Below the pieces are notes generated by a model, which saw only the letters and a program-made list of their open reading frames with translations, did no database searches and was not told the DNA's origin. Positions 44,508 through 53,343 of a DNA stretch of 64,000 bases are shown here, piece after piece; the first letter of the stretch is position 1; each line of letters opens with the position of its first letter. The stretch spans positions 1-64,000 of the forward strand of contig NZ_MLAR01000009.1 of assembly GCF_002272925.1 (NCBI RefSeq), written 5' to 3'. Source of the DNA: Helicobacter sp. 13S00401-1 (GTDB lineage Bacteria; Campylobacterota; Campylobacteria; Campylobacterales; Helicobacteraceae). A program made the position numbers and the translations under genes.

Positions 44508-45157
44508 CAGCCAAGTAGTTCTTTTACTCTAGTTTCACTTGGCTCTTTATGCGCCATGGCTAAGTTTTTGTGATTAAGCTTTATATCTGGAAGTAAGTCA
44601 GTAGTAGTTAGTTTATCTAGCTGCTTGCTAAGTTTAGAAAGCGAAGTTTTTATATTAGCCTCTTGTCCATCTAGGCTTTTCATAAAGTCTTCAGAATCTA
44701 TATCTTTTATATCTATCTTTTTAGGATCAAAATCTAAAAGACTAGTACTAAAAACTTTTTGCCCACCAAAACTTGTATCTTCTAGTTTTTTTGCTATCTG
44801 GACTTTTATATCAGCAGCATCTTTTTCCAGCTTGCTTTGTGCTTCTATGTTGGTAGTATGTTTTGCATTTTCATTTGTACTTTTATAGTCGCTTACTAGG
44901 CTTTTTACTTCCTTGATAGCTTTAGCAGCACTTTGTAAGGTACCTATTTCTTTGTTGATAGTTTTTACTTGGGCCCCTAGCATCTCTTTAGGATTTTGAG
45001 ACTTTAAGGTTAGATCATCTTTTGGTATGCTGGTGATTTTAGCTGGAGTTGCATTAGCCTCAGCCACTATGGCGCGCGGCTTTTCGTGAGCCTTTGACGC
45101 TTCTAGCTTGCTAGAGTTTTGCGCATTAGCAGCAGCATTATTATTAGAAACTATCAT
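44507..45157 (-). CDS. Flagellin-like protein with a sigma54-type promoter
   Basis: Protein of 216 residues, Ala/Asn/Lys-rich, with no signal peptide or membrane helix. Residues about 80-150 resemble the helical D1 region of flagellin (KEIGTLQSAAKAIKEVKSLVSD, then KKLEDTSFGGQKVF, compare TxFNGxKL of flagellins). The N-terminus (MIVSNNNAAANAQ) is disordered-looking, as in substrates of the flagellar export system. A GG-N10-GC promoter lies upstream. It resembles the small flagellar co-expressed secreted proteins of Campylobacter, but I cannot assign it to one. AAAAGGATTTGTA precedes ATG. It forms a pair with ribF. Confidence 0.6.
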   Translation of the reverse strand: MIVSNNNAAANAQNSSKLEASKAHEKPRAIVAEANATPAKITSIPKDDLTLKSQNPKEMLGAQVKTINKEIGTLQSAAKAIKEVKSLVSDYKSTNENAKHTTNIEAQSKLEKDAADIKVQIAKKLEDTSFGGQKVFSTSLLDFDPKKIDIKDIDSEDFMKSLDGQEANIKTSLSKLSKQLDKLTTTDLLPDIKLNHKNLAMAHKEPSETRVKELLG

Positions 45158-45193
45158 TACAAATCCTTTTAGTGATAAATTACCAAAACTAAA

Positions 45194-45209
45194 AGCAAAT
45201 CTTGTACCT
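45194..45209 (-). promoter_or_regulatory. Sigma54-type promoter of the flagellin-like gene
   Basis: The minus strand reads AGGTACAAGATTTGCT, that is GG (45208-45207), ten bases, GC (45196-45195), with TTGC at the -12 position, close to the sigma54 consensus TGGCAC-N5-TTGC. The expected start of transcription is about 25 nt before the ATG at 45157. RpoN drives mid-class flagellar genes in Campylobacter and Helicobacter, which fits the gene behind it. Confidence 0.65.
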
Positions 45210-45235
45210 AAAAATGCAAATACTTAAAACTATCT

Positions 45236-46036
45236 TTATAAAAGTGCTTCCCTCATATAAGTTACCACTTTTTCTAAAAGCGCATCTTCTAAGTCGAAGA
45301 ACTTTAAAAAAGCAAGAGCACCTTGATATATAAGCATATCTTTCCCATCTTTTTCTTTTATCCCTAGCTCGCTAGCGAGGGCACAAAAAGGAGTTTTTGT
45401 GTCTTTATACATCAAATCAAAAGCAAGTTGTGAGTTTTTAAATATAGCTTTTAAAGTCTCTTTATCAAGTGGAAGGATATCTTGCAAGCTAGCACTAGTT
45501 GCATTAATTACTAAATCATAGTTTTTTTTAGAATCTAAGTCTTTAAAAAGCAAGGTATTTACTTCCTTAAAGTCTTTTAGTTTCCCTTCGCTTCTATTAG
45601 AAACATCTACTTCAAAGCCTTGTAGCCTTAAGATTAAACTTATAGCCCTAGCGCTACCACCAGCCCCAAGTATCAAAGCTTTTTTAAAACTATATTTTTT
45701 TATGCACTCATAAAAACCTAGTGCATCAGTGTTATAGCCTATAAGCTTAGAATCTTTAACTACTATAGTATTTATAGCGCCTATATCTTTTGCTATGCCC
45801 TGTGCTTGTGAAACTGCACTAAAGGCTAGCTCTTTAAAGGGCACAGTGATATTTAACCCATCTAAACTAGACTTAATTATAAAGCTTACAAACTCTTCTT
45901 TGCTTGTATCTAGCTCTAGTTTTTGTGAGGTATAAGTCCCACTTAAGCCTAGCTTTTTGATGGCATAGGTATGTATCAAAGGAGAAAGTGAGTGAGAGAT
46001 AGGATTCCCAACAACTAAAAGCTTTTTAGTGTTCAT
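45236..46036 (-). CDS. aroE: Shikimate dehydrogenase
   Basis: NADPH-dependent enzyme that reduces 3-dehydroshikimate to shikimate on the way to chorismate. Substrate residues: S14 and S16 (ISHSLSP), K68 (VPFKE, catalytic), N89 (GAINT) and D104 (YNTDALG). The dinucleotide motif is GAGGSARA (about 122-129), with NRSEGK after it. 266 residues is normal. The start codon lies inside the end of the upstream SH3 gene (11-nt overlap), the same arrangement as Cj0404-aroE in Campylobacter. Confidence 0.94.
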   Translation of the reverse strand: MNTKKLLVVGNPISHSLSPLIHTYAIKKLGLSGTYTSQKLELDTSKEEFVSFIIKSSLDGLNITVPFKELAFSAVSQAQGIAKDIGAINTIVVKDSKLIGYNTDALGFYECIKKYSFKKALILGAGGSARAISLILRLQGFEVDVSNRSEGKLKDFKEVNTLLFKDLDSKKNYDLVINATSASLQDILPLDKETLKAIFKNSQLAFDLMYKDTKTPFCALASELGIKEKDGKDMLIYQGALAFLKFFDLEDALLEKVVTYMREALL

Positions 46037-47396
46037 ATTTTAAAAGTCTTTCTAGTATATAGCCTTTAATATTTAGCACGCTAGTTTTGCCTTTAAATTC
46101 ATACTCTATAAAAGCCCAACCATCTCTAACACTAAGTACATTAACTTCCCTACCCCTTGGACTTTTAGCAACTATCCTTGATTCTTCATTTGGCTCTTCT
46201 CTTACATTAGCACTATGGGCTAGCACTATAGCTTTTTTAGATTCCAAAGGTTCTAAAACTTCTTTTTTATCTTCTAAAACTTCTTTTGGCAAAGTGCTAG
46301 TTTCAGAATCTTCTTTGTGTGGTGTAAGTTCATCTTCTGCTTCTACGTATACTAGTCTTTTTGCTACATAGCCTGTGATATCTTTATACTTTATATGAAA
46401 GAAATGTTTATAATCAGAGTTTATAACAGAAAAAGTCTCACCTTTTTCCATCTTACCTATAGCTTCACTTTTTACATTTGGTTCTTTTCTTATAACTGCT
46501 ACTTCAACTAAAACTGTGCCAACCATATTAGCCTTAGTGGACTTAGTAGCTAAATTAGTAAAAGTTGCTTTAGAAACTTTGGCAGGCTCAGATTTAGTGG
46601 CCACGTTATCGCTTGTATTTACTTCTTTTGTATTTGCTTCTTTGGGTATGTTTTTTGTCTCTAAAGTGGTCTTAGTGCTACTAGCCTCTTCTTTTTTAGT
46701 ATCTATATCTAATATTTTATTTATCTCTTTTTTGCTTTTGTCATCAGCATGATTTGAAGGCTTAAGTGTTAACTCTATAGGATTTTCTTTCTTAGGCTTT
46801 TCTGGCTCTATTAAAGCATGGGCTATATATCCAACTTTTCCTCTAAATCTAACTTTATAAAAGCCATCTTTAGAATCCAAAATAACAACTTTTTCATCCA
46901 TAAACACTCTGCCTAAAACCTTACTTTTAGTACTTGGTGCTTCTCTAAGTAAGGCAGCTTTTACTAAGATAGTTCCTCTTTTAAGTACTGGTATATTAAA
47001 CTCTATCTCGCGTGCTATGCTAGATTCTTGTGGGGTGATCTTAACGTTATTAACTGCTTTGTTTAGTATCTGAGATGTCTTAGGACTAATAGAACTTATA
47101 ACAACCGGAGTAGCAACAGTATTTATACCATCTTCATTACTAGTTATAGTCCCGCCTCTTTGGCTTATCTTTGAAAGATTCTCAGCTAATGTGTTTTTGA
47201 TAAAAGCTTCTGAAGCACTACTTTGCATCATGACAAGTTGCTCTTCTTCTTTACTAAGAGTCTTTTTAGACATGACAGATCTAACATGCTCTGGCTTACC
47301 TATAGTTGTAACTATGGCCCAGTAGATTATAAGCCCTACTATAACTACAGCTAATGGTAGAGTGTAGATCTTAAAAAGCGTGCTAATCTTTCTCAT
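46026..47396 (-). CDS. Membrane-anchored protein with three bacterial SH3 domains
   Basis: Protein of 456 residues: an N-terminal anchor helix (about 11-31, YTLPLAVVIVGLIIYWAIV) and a large periplasmic part with three bacterial SH3 (SH3b) domains, near 137-198 (KRGTILVKAALLREAPST), 292-352 (VGTVLVEVAVIRKEPNVK) and 389-455 (KAIVLAHSANVREEPNEE). Linkers are rich in Lys, Glu, Ser and Thr. SH3b domains usually bind peptidoglycan or peptides, so a cell-wall role is likely. The gene order (before aroE) matches C. jejuni Cj0404. It overlaps purM by 4 nt. Confidence 0.8.
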   Translation of the reverse strand: MRKISTLFKIYTLPLAVVIVGLIIYWAIVTTIGKPEHVRSVMSKKTLSKEEEQLVMMQSSASEAFIKNTLAENLSKISQRGGTITSNEDGINTVATPVVISSISPKTSQILNKAVNNVKITPQESSIAREIEFNIPVLKRGTILVKAALLREAPSTKSKVLGRVFMDEKVVILDSKDGFYKVRFRGKVGYIAHALIEPEKPKKENPIELTLKPSNHADDKSKKEINKILDIDTKKEEASSTKTTLETKNIPKEANTKEVNTSDNVATKSEPAKVSKATFTNLATKSTKANMVGTVLVEVAVIRKEPNVKSEAIGKMEKGETFSVINSDYKHFFHIKYKDITGYVAKRLVYVEAEDELTPHKEDSETSTLPKEVLEDKKEVLEPLESKKAIVLAHSANVREEPNEESRIVAKSPRGREVNVLSVRDGWAFIEYEFKGKTSVLNIKGYILERLLKYEH

Positions 47397-48376
47397 CCTA
47401 GTGTATCAAAGCCCTTCAAAACAACTCTTTTTTCGCCATTTCTTATCTCACCTATGACGTAGGCATCTGAAGTATCTAGTATGTGCTTGCTAACTTTTTT
47501 ATCAACAATCACTATAAGTCCAACTCCCATATTAAACACTCTAAAGGCTTCTTTTTCTTCAACATGCTCTAAGTAGATATCAAACTCTTTAGGAGTTCTT
47601 ATTAGATCTTTTTCAACTATAGCTTCTTTTCCTTCTGGAAGCACTCTAACTAGATTTTCTGCTATGCCGCCACCAGTTATGTGTGCTAAGGCCTTTAAAC
47701 TATCTTTGTATCTCAAAAACTCATCTACATAGATTCTAGTAGGAGTTAGTAAGTAGTTTATATCGCCTATGTTTTTAGTTTTCATGATACCTTGTAAAAG
47801 TGAGTAGCCATTACTATGAAAACCTGAGCTTGGAAAGGCTAAAATGGTATCACCTTCTTGTAAGTTTTGTACCCTATCCATATCAGCTTTTTCTGCTATA
47901 CCTACACTAAAGCCAGCTAGGTCAAAATCACCCTTTTTATAAAGACTAGGCATCTCAGCACTCTCCCCACCTAAAAGTGCACATCTTGCAAGCTTACAGC
48001 CTTCAACTATACCTTTTATGATTTTCAAAGATGCATCTTGTTCAAGCTTATGCATGGCGTAGTAGTCAAGAAAAAACATAGGAGTAGCAAAGTTGCATAT
48101 TAAGTCATTAACACACATAGCAACTAAGTCTATACCTATAGAATCTAATTTTTTAGCCTCTATAGCAAGTCCAAGCTTAGAGCCTACACCATCAGTTGCA
48201 GCACAAAGGATGGGATCACTAAAGCCAGTAGGTAGGCTAAATGCTCCTGAAAAAGACCCTATAGATCCAACTACATTATCGTTATAAGTTTGTTTTGCTA
48301 GAGGCGAGAGTGCTTTAACAAAGTCATTTCCTTCATCTATATCAACACCGAAATCTTTATAAAACATCTTGTCCAT
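47393..48376 (-). CDS. purM: Phosphoribosylformylglycinamidine cyclo-ligase
   Basis: Purine synthesis enzyme that closes the imidazole ring to give AIR, using ATP. Conserved segments are ATDGVGSKLGLA (about 59-70), IDLVAMCVNDLI, GGESAEMPSLY, GYSLL and HITGGGIAENLVRVLP. At 327 residues it has the normal length. Two possible starts, 48376 and MFYKDF at 48367, are close together; upstream AGGCGG is a moderate ribosome-binding site. It overlaps the SH3 gene by 4 nt (ATGA), and lies 46 nt downstream of hypE. Confidence 0.94.
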   Translation of the reverse strand: MDKMFYKDFGVDIDEGNDFVKALSPLAKQTYNDNVVGSIGSFSGAFSLPTGFSDPILCAATDGVGSKLGLAIEAKKLDSIGIDLVAMCVNDLICNFATPMFFLDYYAMHKLEQDASLKIIKGIVEGCKLARCALLGGESAEMPSLYKKGDFDLAGFSVGIAEKADMDRVQNLQEGDTILAFPSSGFHSNGYSLLQGIMKTKNIGDINYLLTPTRIYVDEFLRYKDSLKALAHITGGGIAENLVRVLPEGKEAIVEKDLIRTPKEFDIYLEHVEEKEAFRVFNMGVGLIVIVDKKVSKHILDTSDAYVIGEIRNGEKRVVLKGFDTLG

Positions 48377-48422
48377 TTAAGCCGCCTAGGAATTATTCTA
48401 AAAAGTGATTATAACAAACTGC

Positions 48423-49469
48423 TTAACATATGCGGGGCAAAATCTCGCCTTGAGGATACTCTAAATAACGCTTACTTCCAAAGGCATTTTGCAAGATAAG
48501 GGCGTGTCGGCCTTTAGATTCTATAACCTCACCTATAAAATGCACCTTTTTACCATAAGGATTACTCTTAAGTAGCTCTAATGCCCTGCTAGCATCTTTA
48601 TCTGCAACGCTTAGTAGACATGCTCCTTCATTGGCTAAGACAAAGGGTTCAAGACCTAAGATCTCACATATCCCTAAGACTTCAGATTCTATCTTTATAT
48701 CTTTTTCTTTTAAGTCTATACTGACTTTTGAAGAATGCGCCCACTCATTTAACGCACTTGCTATCCCACCTCTTGTAGCATCACGGATAGCATGTACTTC
48801 AAGATTGGAATCTAAAAGATCTTTTAAAAGCAACCAAAGACTAAAGCAGTCACTTTCAAGGTTGGAATGTATATCAAGGTTATTTTGTTCTACAAATATG
48901 CTAGCGCCATGTCGCCCTATATCGCTAGTTAGGATTATCTTATCTCCAACTTGCAAGTTTTTAGCACTTAACCCTGGTTTTATAATCTCGCCCATGCAGG
49001 TTGAATTTATAAAAATCTGGGCTTTTTGCTTTGAAGATTCTAGAGGTTTTGAAAATCTAGGCACAACCTTAGTATCAGCACTAAGTACAAAAGCACCTAT
49101 TTTTTTTAATTCAGAGACTATGGAATCTACTATAACTTTTAAGTCTTTTATTAAAAAGCCCTCTTCTATAATAAAGCCTAAAGTAAAATACATAGGCTTA
49201 GCACCACTTACTGTGCAGTCATTACCACTACCACAAATACTAAGCTTTCCTATATCACCACCTCTAAAAAATATAGGCTCTATGATATAGCTATCAGTGC
49301 TTATAGCCATGTTTTTTTTAGCTTCTATGATACCGCCATCTTCTTCATCAAAAAGTAGTCTATCTTTAAAGCCTAGCTTAAATACCAGCTCTGTTAGCTC
49401 TCTTGAACTAGCTCCACCACTTCCGTGAGAAAGGGTTACTATATCTGACCTTATTTGCAACTTAGACAT
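48423..49469 (-). CDS. hypE: Hydrogenase maturation protein HypE
   Basis: Dehydrates the carbamoylated C-terminal cysteine to a thiocyanate, supplying cyanide ligands to the [NiFe] centre with HypF. The C-terminal PRIC with C348 is the modified residue. LSHGSGGASSREL at the N-terminus, STDSYIIEPIFFRGGDIG, SGNDCTVSGAKP and HAIRDATRGGIASALNE are the PurM-like ATP and active-site segments. 348 residues is normal. The rest of the hyp cluster is not in the window. It overlaps the upstream membrane protein gene by 8 nt and is the only hydrogenase gene in this operon. Confidence 0.94.
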   Translation of the reverse strand: MSKLQIRSDIVTLSHGSGGASSRELTELVFKLGFKDRLLFDEEDGGIIEAKKNMAISTDSYIIEPIFFRGGDIGKLSICGSGNDCTVSGAKPMYFTLGFIIEEGFLIKDLKVIVDSIVSELKKIGAFVLSADTKVVPRFSKPLESSKQKAQIFINSTCMGEIIKPGLSAKNLQVGDKIILTSDIGRHGASIFVEQNNLDIHSNLESDCFSLWLLLKDLLDSNLEVHAIRDATRGGIASALNEWAHSSKVSIDLKEKDIKIESEVLGICEILGLEPFVLANEGACLLSVADKDASRALELLKSNPYGKKVHFIGEVIESKGRHALILQNAFGSKRYLEYPQGEILPRIC

Positions 49470-50595
49470 CCTTTAAAGGCAGCTCTAAAGTAGGAACTAT
49501 AGTAGCTGTTATAACTGGTGGTTCATTAGGAATATTCACATTATGAGTACTAAAAGGCTCAAAAAAACTTTTTAGGTTATATCTCTTATCTTTTAGCTCT
49601 AAGTAGGCTTCAAATATAGGGAAATGTCCTTTAGGATAGTGACTTATAAAGTCTTTTGCCTCACTACTTTTTCCTATCTCTAAAAGTAGATAAATATAGC
49701 CTATAGTCATATTTTCATTTTTCTTTAAAGCCTCTTCAAAGATAGAAAGATAAAAGTTGATATTGCCAGGAGTAAGACTAGAAAGTAAGCTATCAACAAG
49801 ATTGAAAAACTCTTTAGCATTAAAGTTATAAAGAGATAGAATCTTTAGCATACTATCATGGCTTAGTTCAAGCGAACCCTCTATACTTTTTGTAAAAAGC
49901 ATCTTAGCTATCTCATAATCCATCTTTGGCGTGCTTTGACTTAAAGTCTTAGTGATATCTTTAGATTCTTTTTTAGAATCTTTTATCATCTCTTCCCAAG
50001 CCTGTAAGTAAGCCTTAGATAAGTCCACATCAGGATAACTCATATTAAGCACATCTAAAGGCTTTTTAGAACCATTTTTAAGACTAGCTATTAGATACTT
50101 TTCATAAAAAACATTATGTACATCAAGATTAAGCTTAGTGTCTTTTAAGCTTCCTTCAGTTTGCAAAGAGTGTAAGGAGTCAAATAAAGCATCGATATGT
50201 GCATTACCACTAGCTTGTGAATTTAAAAGAGGTTTAAAACTAAAGCGCGCAAGTATTAAAGATAGGCTTTTAAACTCATCTGTACTAAAGCTTAAAGTCT
50301 TAGTATGACCCCCAAGACTTTGAGTATTTATCTGGGCAAGTAGTTTTGCATACTCTCTTTTATACCTCAGTCTTTTTAAGGTTTGTGCTATCTTATTAGA
50401 AGTCATAAAGATTAGTGCTATGATGAAAAGTACAACAAGTATGATGGCTATCCAAAGTGCGATTGGCATGCTTATATGCACTGCTTTACCTGCTATGCTA
50501 GTTATAGTGTAGTCTACATGCTGAGTGTAAAACAAAAAGCCACATATACATACTATATAAATGATGCCTATAATTATAAAATATCTAAGCTTCAT
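49462..50595 (-). CDS. Conserved two-helix membrane protein of Campylobacterota
   Basis: Protein of 377 residues with two N-terminal transmembrane helices (about 4-23 and 43-66) and a large cytoplasmic helical domain with no recognised motif; the C-terminus is rich in proline and valine. Its position after dksA and accD matches C. jejuni Cj0124c, a membrane protein of unknown function. The start overlaps the dksA-like stop by 4 nt, and the end overlaps hypE, so expression is coupled. A TPR-like content in residues 220-340 (ALKKNENMTIGYIYLLLEIGKSSEAKDF) is possible but weak. Confidence 0.7.
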   Translation of the reverse strand: MKLRYFIIIGIIYIVCICGFLFYTQHVDYTITSIAGKAVHISMPIALWIAIILVVLFIIALIFMTSNKIAQTLKRLRYKREYAKLLAQINTQSLGGHTKTLSFSTDEFKSLSLILARFSFKPLLNSQASGNAHIDALFDSLHSLQTEGSLKDTKLNLDVHNVFYEKYLIASLKNGSKKPLDVLNMSYPDVDLSKAYLQAWEEMIKDSKKESKDITKTLSQSTPKMDYEIAKMLFTKSIEGSLELSHDSMLKILSLYNFNAKEFFNLVDSLLSSLTPGNINFYLSIFEEALKKNENMTIGYIYLLLEIGKSSEAKDFISHYPKGHFPIFEAYLELKDKRYNLKSFFEPFSTHNVNIPNEPPVITATIVPTLELPLKDV

Positions 50596-50960
50596 AACTC
50601 TTCCTTGGACTTGTGGTCTTCATAAATAGTTCTACAACTTGTGCAGTACTTAGCATGAGGCTTTAACCTTAGCCTTTCTATACTTATATCATCATCACAC
50701 ATCTCGCACACTCCATATATTTTAGTTTCTATCTTTTTGAGTGAGTTTTTTATCTCTGAGATCTCAGTGTGATATTTTTCTAAGACACTAGTTTCAAGTC
50801 TTATCTGAGAGCGCAAAAAAACTGCATCTGCATTATCTCTTATATCTTGCCCATTTAACTCTTTTATATGTCTAGTCTGTGCTAAAGATATACCCTCTAA
50901 GTGTTTTAATCTTTCATTTAAAACATCACCTAGTTTTAATATCTCTAAGTGTCTCATCAC
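50592..50960 (-). CDS. dksA: DksA/TraR-type zinc-finger regulator
   Basis: Protein of 122 residues with a coiled-coil hairpin (about 15-80) and a C-terminal zinc finger C85-X2-C88...C106-X2-C109 (CEMCDDDIS, KYCTSC). DksA-family proteins enter the RNA polymerase secondary channel and, with ppGpp, alter initiation at stable RNA and amino-acid promoters. The coiled-coil tip contains DNADAVF (42-48), close to the DxxDxA motif that sets activity. C. jejuni has a DksA-like gene at the same locus. AAAGG precedes ATG. It overlaps the next gene. Confidence 0.88.
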   Translation of the reverse strand: MMRHLEILKLGDVLNERLKHLEGISLAQTRHIKELNGQDIRDNADAVFLRSQIRLETSVLEKYHTEISEIKNSLKKIETKIYGVCEMCDDDISIERLRLKPHAKYCTSCRTIYEDHKSKEEL

Positions 50961-50969
50961 TTTGCCTTT

Positions 50970-51851
50970 TTATTGTAAGGGATGGCCATGAAAGGAGTAA
51001 GCATCTTTTGCTGGTAAAAGCAGTGAGATTAGGTTACTTATAGTATCTTTTAAAGTAGGTCTTGATACAACCATATCTATAAGACCATGTTCTAGTAAAA
51101 ACTCAGCTGTTTGAAAGCCTTCTGGTAAATCAGCACCTATAGTTTGCTTTATAACTCTAGCACCAGCAAAGCCTATAATAGCACCTGGCTCTGCTATGAT
51201 GATATCTCCTAAAAAAGCAAAAGAAGCACTTACGCCACCAAAAGTTGGGTTAGTTAGAACTGAGATATAAGGAAGATTAGCATCACTTAGCTTATTAAGC
51301 GCTGTTGAAGTTTTAGCCATTTGCATAAGAGAATAAGTAGATTCTTGCATCCTTGCCCCACCTGAAGTTGAAACTATAATCAAGGCTTGCTTTTTAGCAA
51401 CTGCCCTATTTATAGATCTAACTATCTTTTCTCCTTCAACTGAACCAAGGCTTCCACCCATAAAATTAAAGTCAAAAACGCAAAGCTGAACTTCCCTTCC
51501 ATTTATCAAAGCTTCACCAGAGATAACTGCACTGTTTTTACCAGTTTTGGCAATGGCTTCTTCCATCCTCTTTTTATAACTTTTTTTATCTACAAAGTTT
51601 AATGGATCATTAGCCATCAAGTTAGTGTTTAGCTCTATGAAGCTATCTTTATCGCATAATATATCTAGTCTCTCTCTAGCTGAAATTTTAAAGTGATAAA
51701 AACATTTTGGACATATATGCTTATTTTCTGCTATCTCTTTATTGTAGATTAATGCTCCACAGCCTGGGCACTTAGTCCAGTGAACTGAAGTATCTTTAGT
51801 GCTTTTAGCTTCATCGCGCCTAAAGTTAGAAAAAAAATCTGAAAATTTCAT
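50970..51851 (-). CDS. accD: Acetyl-CoA carboxylase carboxyltransferase subunit beta
   Basis: Beta half of the carboxyltransferase that forms malonyl-CoA for fatty acid synthesis. The N-terminal zinc ribbon is C28-X2-C31 and C47-X2-C50 (CPGC, CPKC). The crotonase-like core has GGSLGSVEGEKI, STSGGARMQES, TNPTFGGVSASFAF and PGAIIGFAGARVI. 293 residues is the usual length. accA is not adjacent. The ATG overlaps the stop of the phosphatase gene (TAATG), and dksA follows after 9 nt. Confidence 0.95.
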   Translation of the reverse strand: MKFSDFFSNFRRDEAKSTKDTSVHWTKCPGCGALIYNKEIAENKHICPKCFYHFKISARERLDILCDKDSFIELNTNLMANDPLNFVDKKSYKKRMEEAIAKTGKNSAVISGEALINGREVQLCVFDFNFMGGSLGSVEGEKIVRSINRAVAKKQALIIVSTSGGARMQESTYSLMQMAKTSTALNKLSDANLPYISVLTNPTFGGVSASFAFLGDIIIAEPGAIIGFAGARVIKQTIGADLPEGFQTAEFLLEHGLIDMVVSRPTLKDTISNLISLLLPAKDAYSFHGHPLQ

Positions 51852-52714
51852 TACATGCCTACTATTTGATTTAAAGTTGTTTGATTACTAGAGATGACGA
51901 CATAGTCTTTTGTGCCTTCTCTCATATTAGAAAACGGTATATTTAAAGCATAAACCCCTAAGTTGCCATAGACATATAAGTCTCTTGATATAAAAAGGCC
52001 AGCTAAAACATCATACCTTCTAGAGATTTCAAGCATGATGACAAACTTATACCTAAAGGCAAAGGCTAGACTTAAAGCAGCAGCACCTAGCCCTCTAAAC
52101 TTAAAGCCTTTATTTTTTAAGTATCTTACATACTCTGGTGCAGTATGAGCCCTTTCAAAAACCCCACAAGATGGTGCTACTACATAGTTTTTAAGAGGTA
52201 AGGCTAGCTCTTTTATATCTGTGTGTATAAAGTCACTTACGCAATCTAAGCTTTTCAATTTAAAAGTTAAGGGCTGTTTTAGCTCTAAATTCGAGTAGAT
52301 AACTTCTAAAGAGATAAAGTTTATAACAAAGGCTTCAAGCACCCTATCTTCACCCTGTAAAGACTTAGAATCTTTTTTCAAACTTTCTAAGTCTTTAACC
52401 TCACATAAAGCTAAAGACGCTCCGTAGTATGGGATACCAGACTTTAGATTATCGCTTCCATCAAGTGAGTCTAAAACTAAGACTTTATTAGTAGTGATAC
52501 TAGCCTTGATAAAGCCACTTTCTTCAGAATCTAAATTACAGTAGTCTAAAAAGTGCTTAGCATAAATCTTTTCACTTAATAAGTCAGCGCCTATGCTTAT
52601 ATCACCACCTGCACCCTTCTCAAAAGACTTGATTAGGTAGTCATAGTTTTGTGCAAACTCTTTTAAGACTTCAAAAGATGCACGGATGGACTTTTCTAAA
52701 AAAATAGATTCCAT
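51851..52714 (-). CDS. Inositol-monophosphatase-family phosphatase
   Basis: Mg-dependent phosphatase of the IMPase/FBPase/CysQ superfamily, 287 residues. Metal ligands are E64/E65 (SEESG), D82 and D85 (LDSLDGSDN); the C-terminal metal aspartate is in SRRYDVLAGL in place of the common WDxAAG. The substrate is not predicted: inositol phosphate, fructose-1,6-bisphosphate, adenosine 3',5'-bisphosphate and NADP are all possible for the family. An insert near 118-140 is present. It sits between efp (6 nt) and accD (overlap), the same order as Cj0127c-Cj0128c. Confidence 0.8.
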   Translation of the reverse strand: MESIFLEKSIRASFEVLKEFAQNYDYLIKSFEKGAGGDISIGADLLSEKIYAKHFLDYCNLDSEESGFIKASITTNKVLVLDSLDGSDNLKSGIPYYGASLALCEVKDLESLKKDSKSLQGEDRVLEAFVINFISLEVIYSNLELKQPLTFKLKSLDCVSDFIHTDIKELALPLKNYVVAPSCGVFERAHTAPEYVRYLKNKGFKFRGLGAAALSLAFAFRYKFVIMLEISRRYDVLAGLFISRDLYVYGNLGVYALNIPFSNMREGTKDYVVISSNQTTLNQIVGM

Positions 52715-52720
52715 ATAAGA

Positions 52721-53284
52721 CTACTTAACTCTTTCTAAATATTCACCATTTTCAGTATTTACTCTTATAACTTCGCCTTCTAAAACATGAAATGGGATCT
52801 GAACTACAGCTCCTGTTTCAAGAGTAGCTGGCTTTTTGCCAGCACTGCTTGTATCACCTTTAAAGTTTGGAGGTGTGCTTACTATCTTTAGTTCAACTAC
52901 TTGTGGTACATCTATAGATATAGCCTTGTTGTTAAACATAAGCACAGACACACTCATGCCATCTAGTAGCCATTTAGTATTACTTCCTATTTGACTTTCG
53001 CTAAGAGCTATTTGCTCATAGCTTTCAGTATCCATAAACTGATAGTTATCGCCATCATGATATAAAAACTGCATACTTTTTTCTTCTAGATTTGGCTCTT
53101 CACACTTATCGCCTGCATGAAAAGTCTTTTCTATAACTTTGCCATCTAAAAAAGACTTAATTTTTGCCCTAACAAACGCAGCACCCTTGCCCGGTTTTAC
53201 ATGCTGATACTCAGTGATTCTATAAGGCACTCCATCTATTTCTATCTTCAAGCCTTTTTTTAACTCGCCCATTCCTATAGCCAT
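52721..53284 (-). CDS. efp: Elongation factor P
   Basis: Translation factor that rescues ribosomes stalled at polyproline. K33 at the tip of the first KOW-like domain (KPGKGAAF) is the site modified by EpmA in many bacteria. Three beta-barrel domains are visible, ending with [28 protein letters not shown]. 187 residues is normal. AAGAAGGAAAGAT precedes ATG. It is the first gene of the long minus-strand block that ends at ribF. 53285-53343 separates it from putA. Confidence 0.95.
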   Translation of the reverse strand: MAIGMGELKKGLKIEIDGVPYRITEYQHVKPGKGAAFVRAKIKSFLDGKVIEKTFHAGDKCEEPNLEEKSMQFLYHDGDNYQFMDTESYEQIALSESQIGSNTKWLLDGMSVSVLMFNNKAISIDVPQVVELKIVSTPPNFKGDTSSAGKKPATLETGAVVQIPFHVLEGEVIRVNTENGEYLERVK

Positions 53285-53343
53285 ATCTTTCCTTCTTTTT
53301 AAAAATTATAGCAATTCTAGCAAAATTAACTTTTTAAAAACCT

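Noticed and set aside
48631-49290. 219-codon plus-strand frame inside hypE
   Set aside because: hypE on the other strand is complete with its catalytic C-terminal Cys; the frame is composition-driven.
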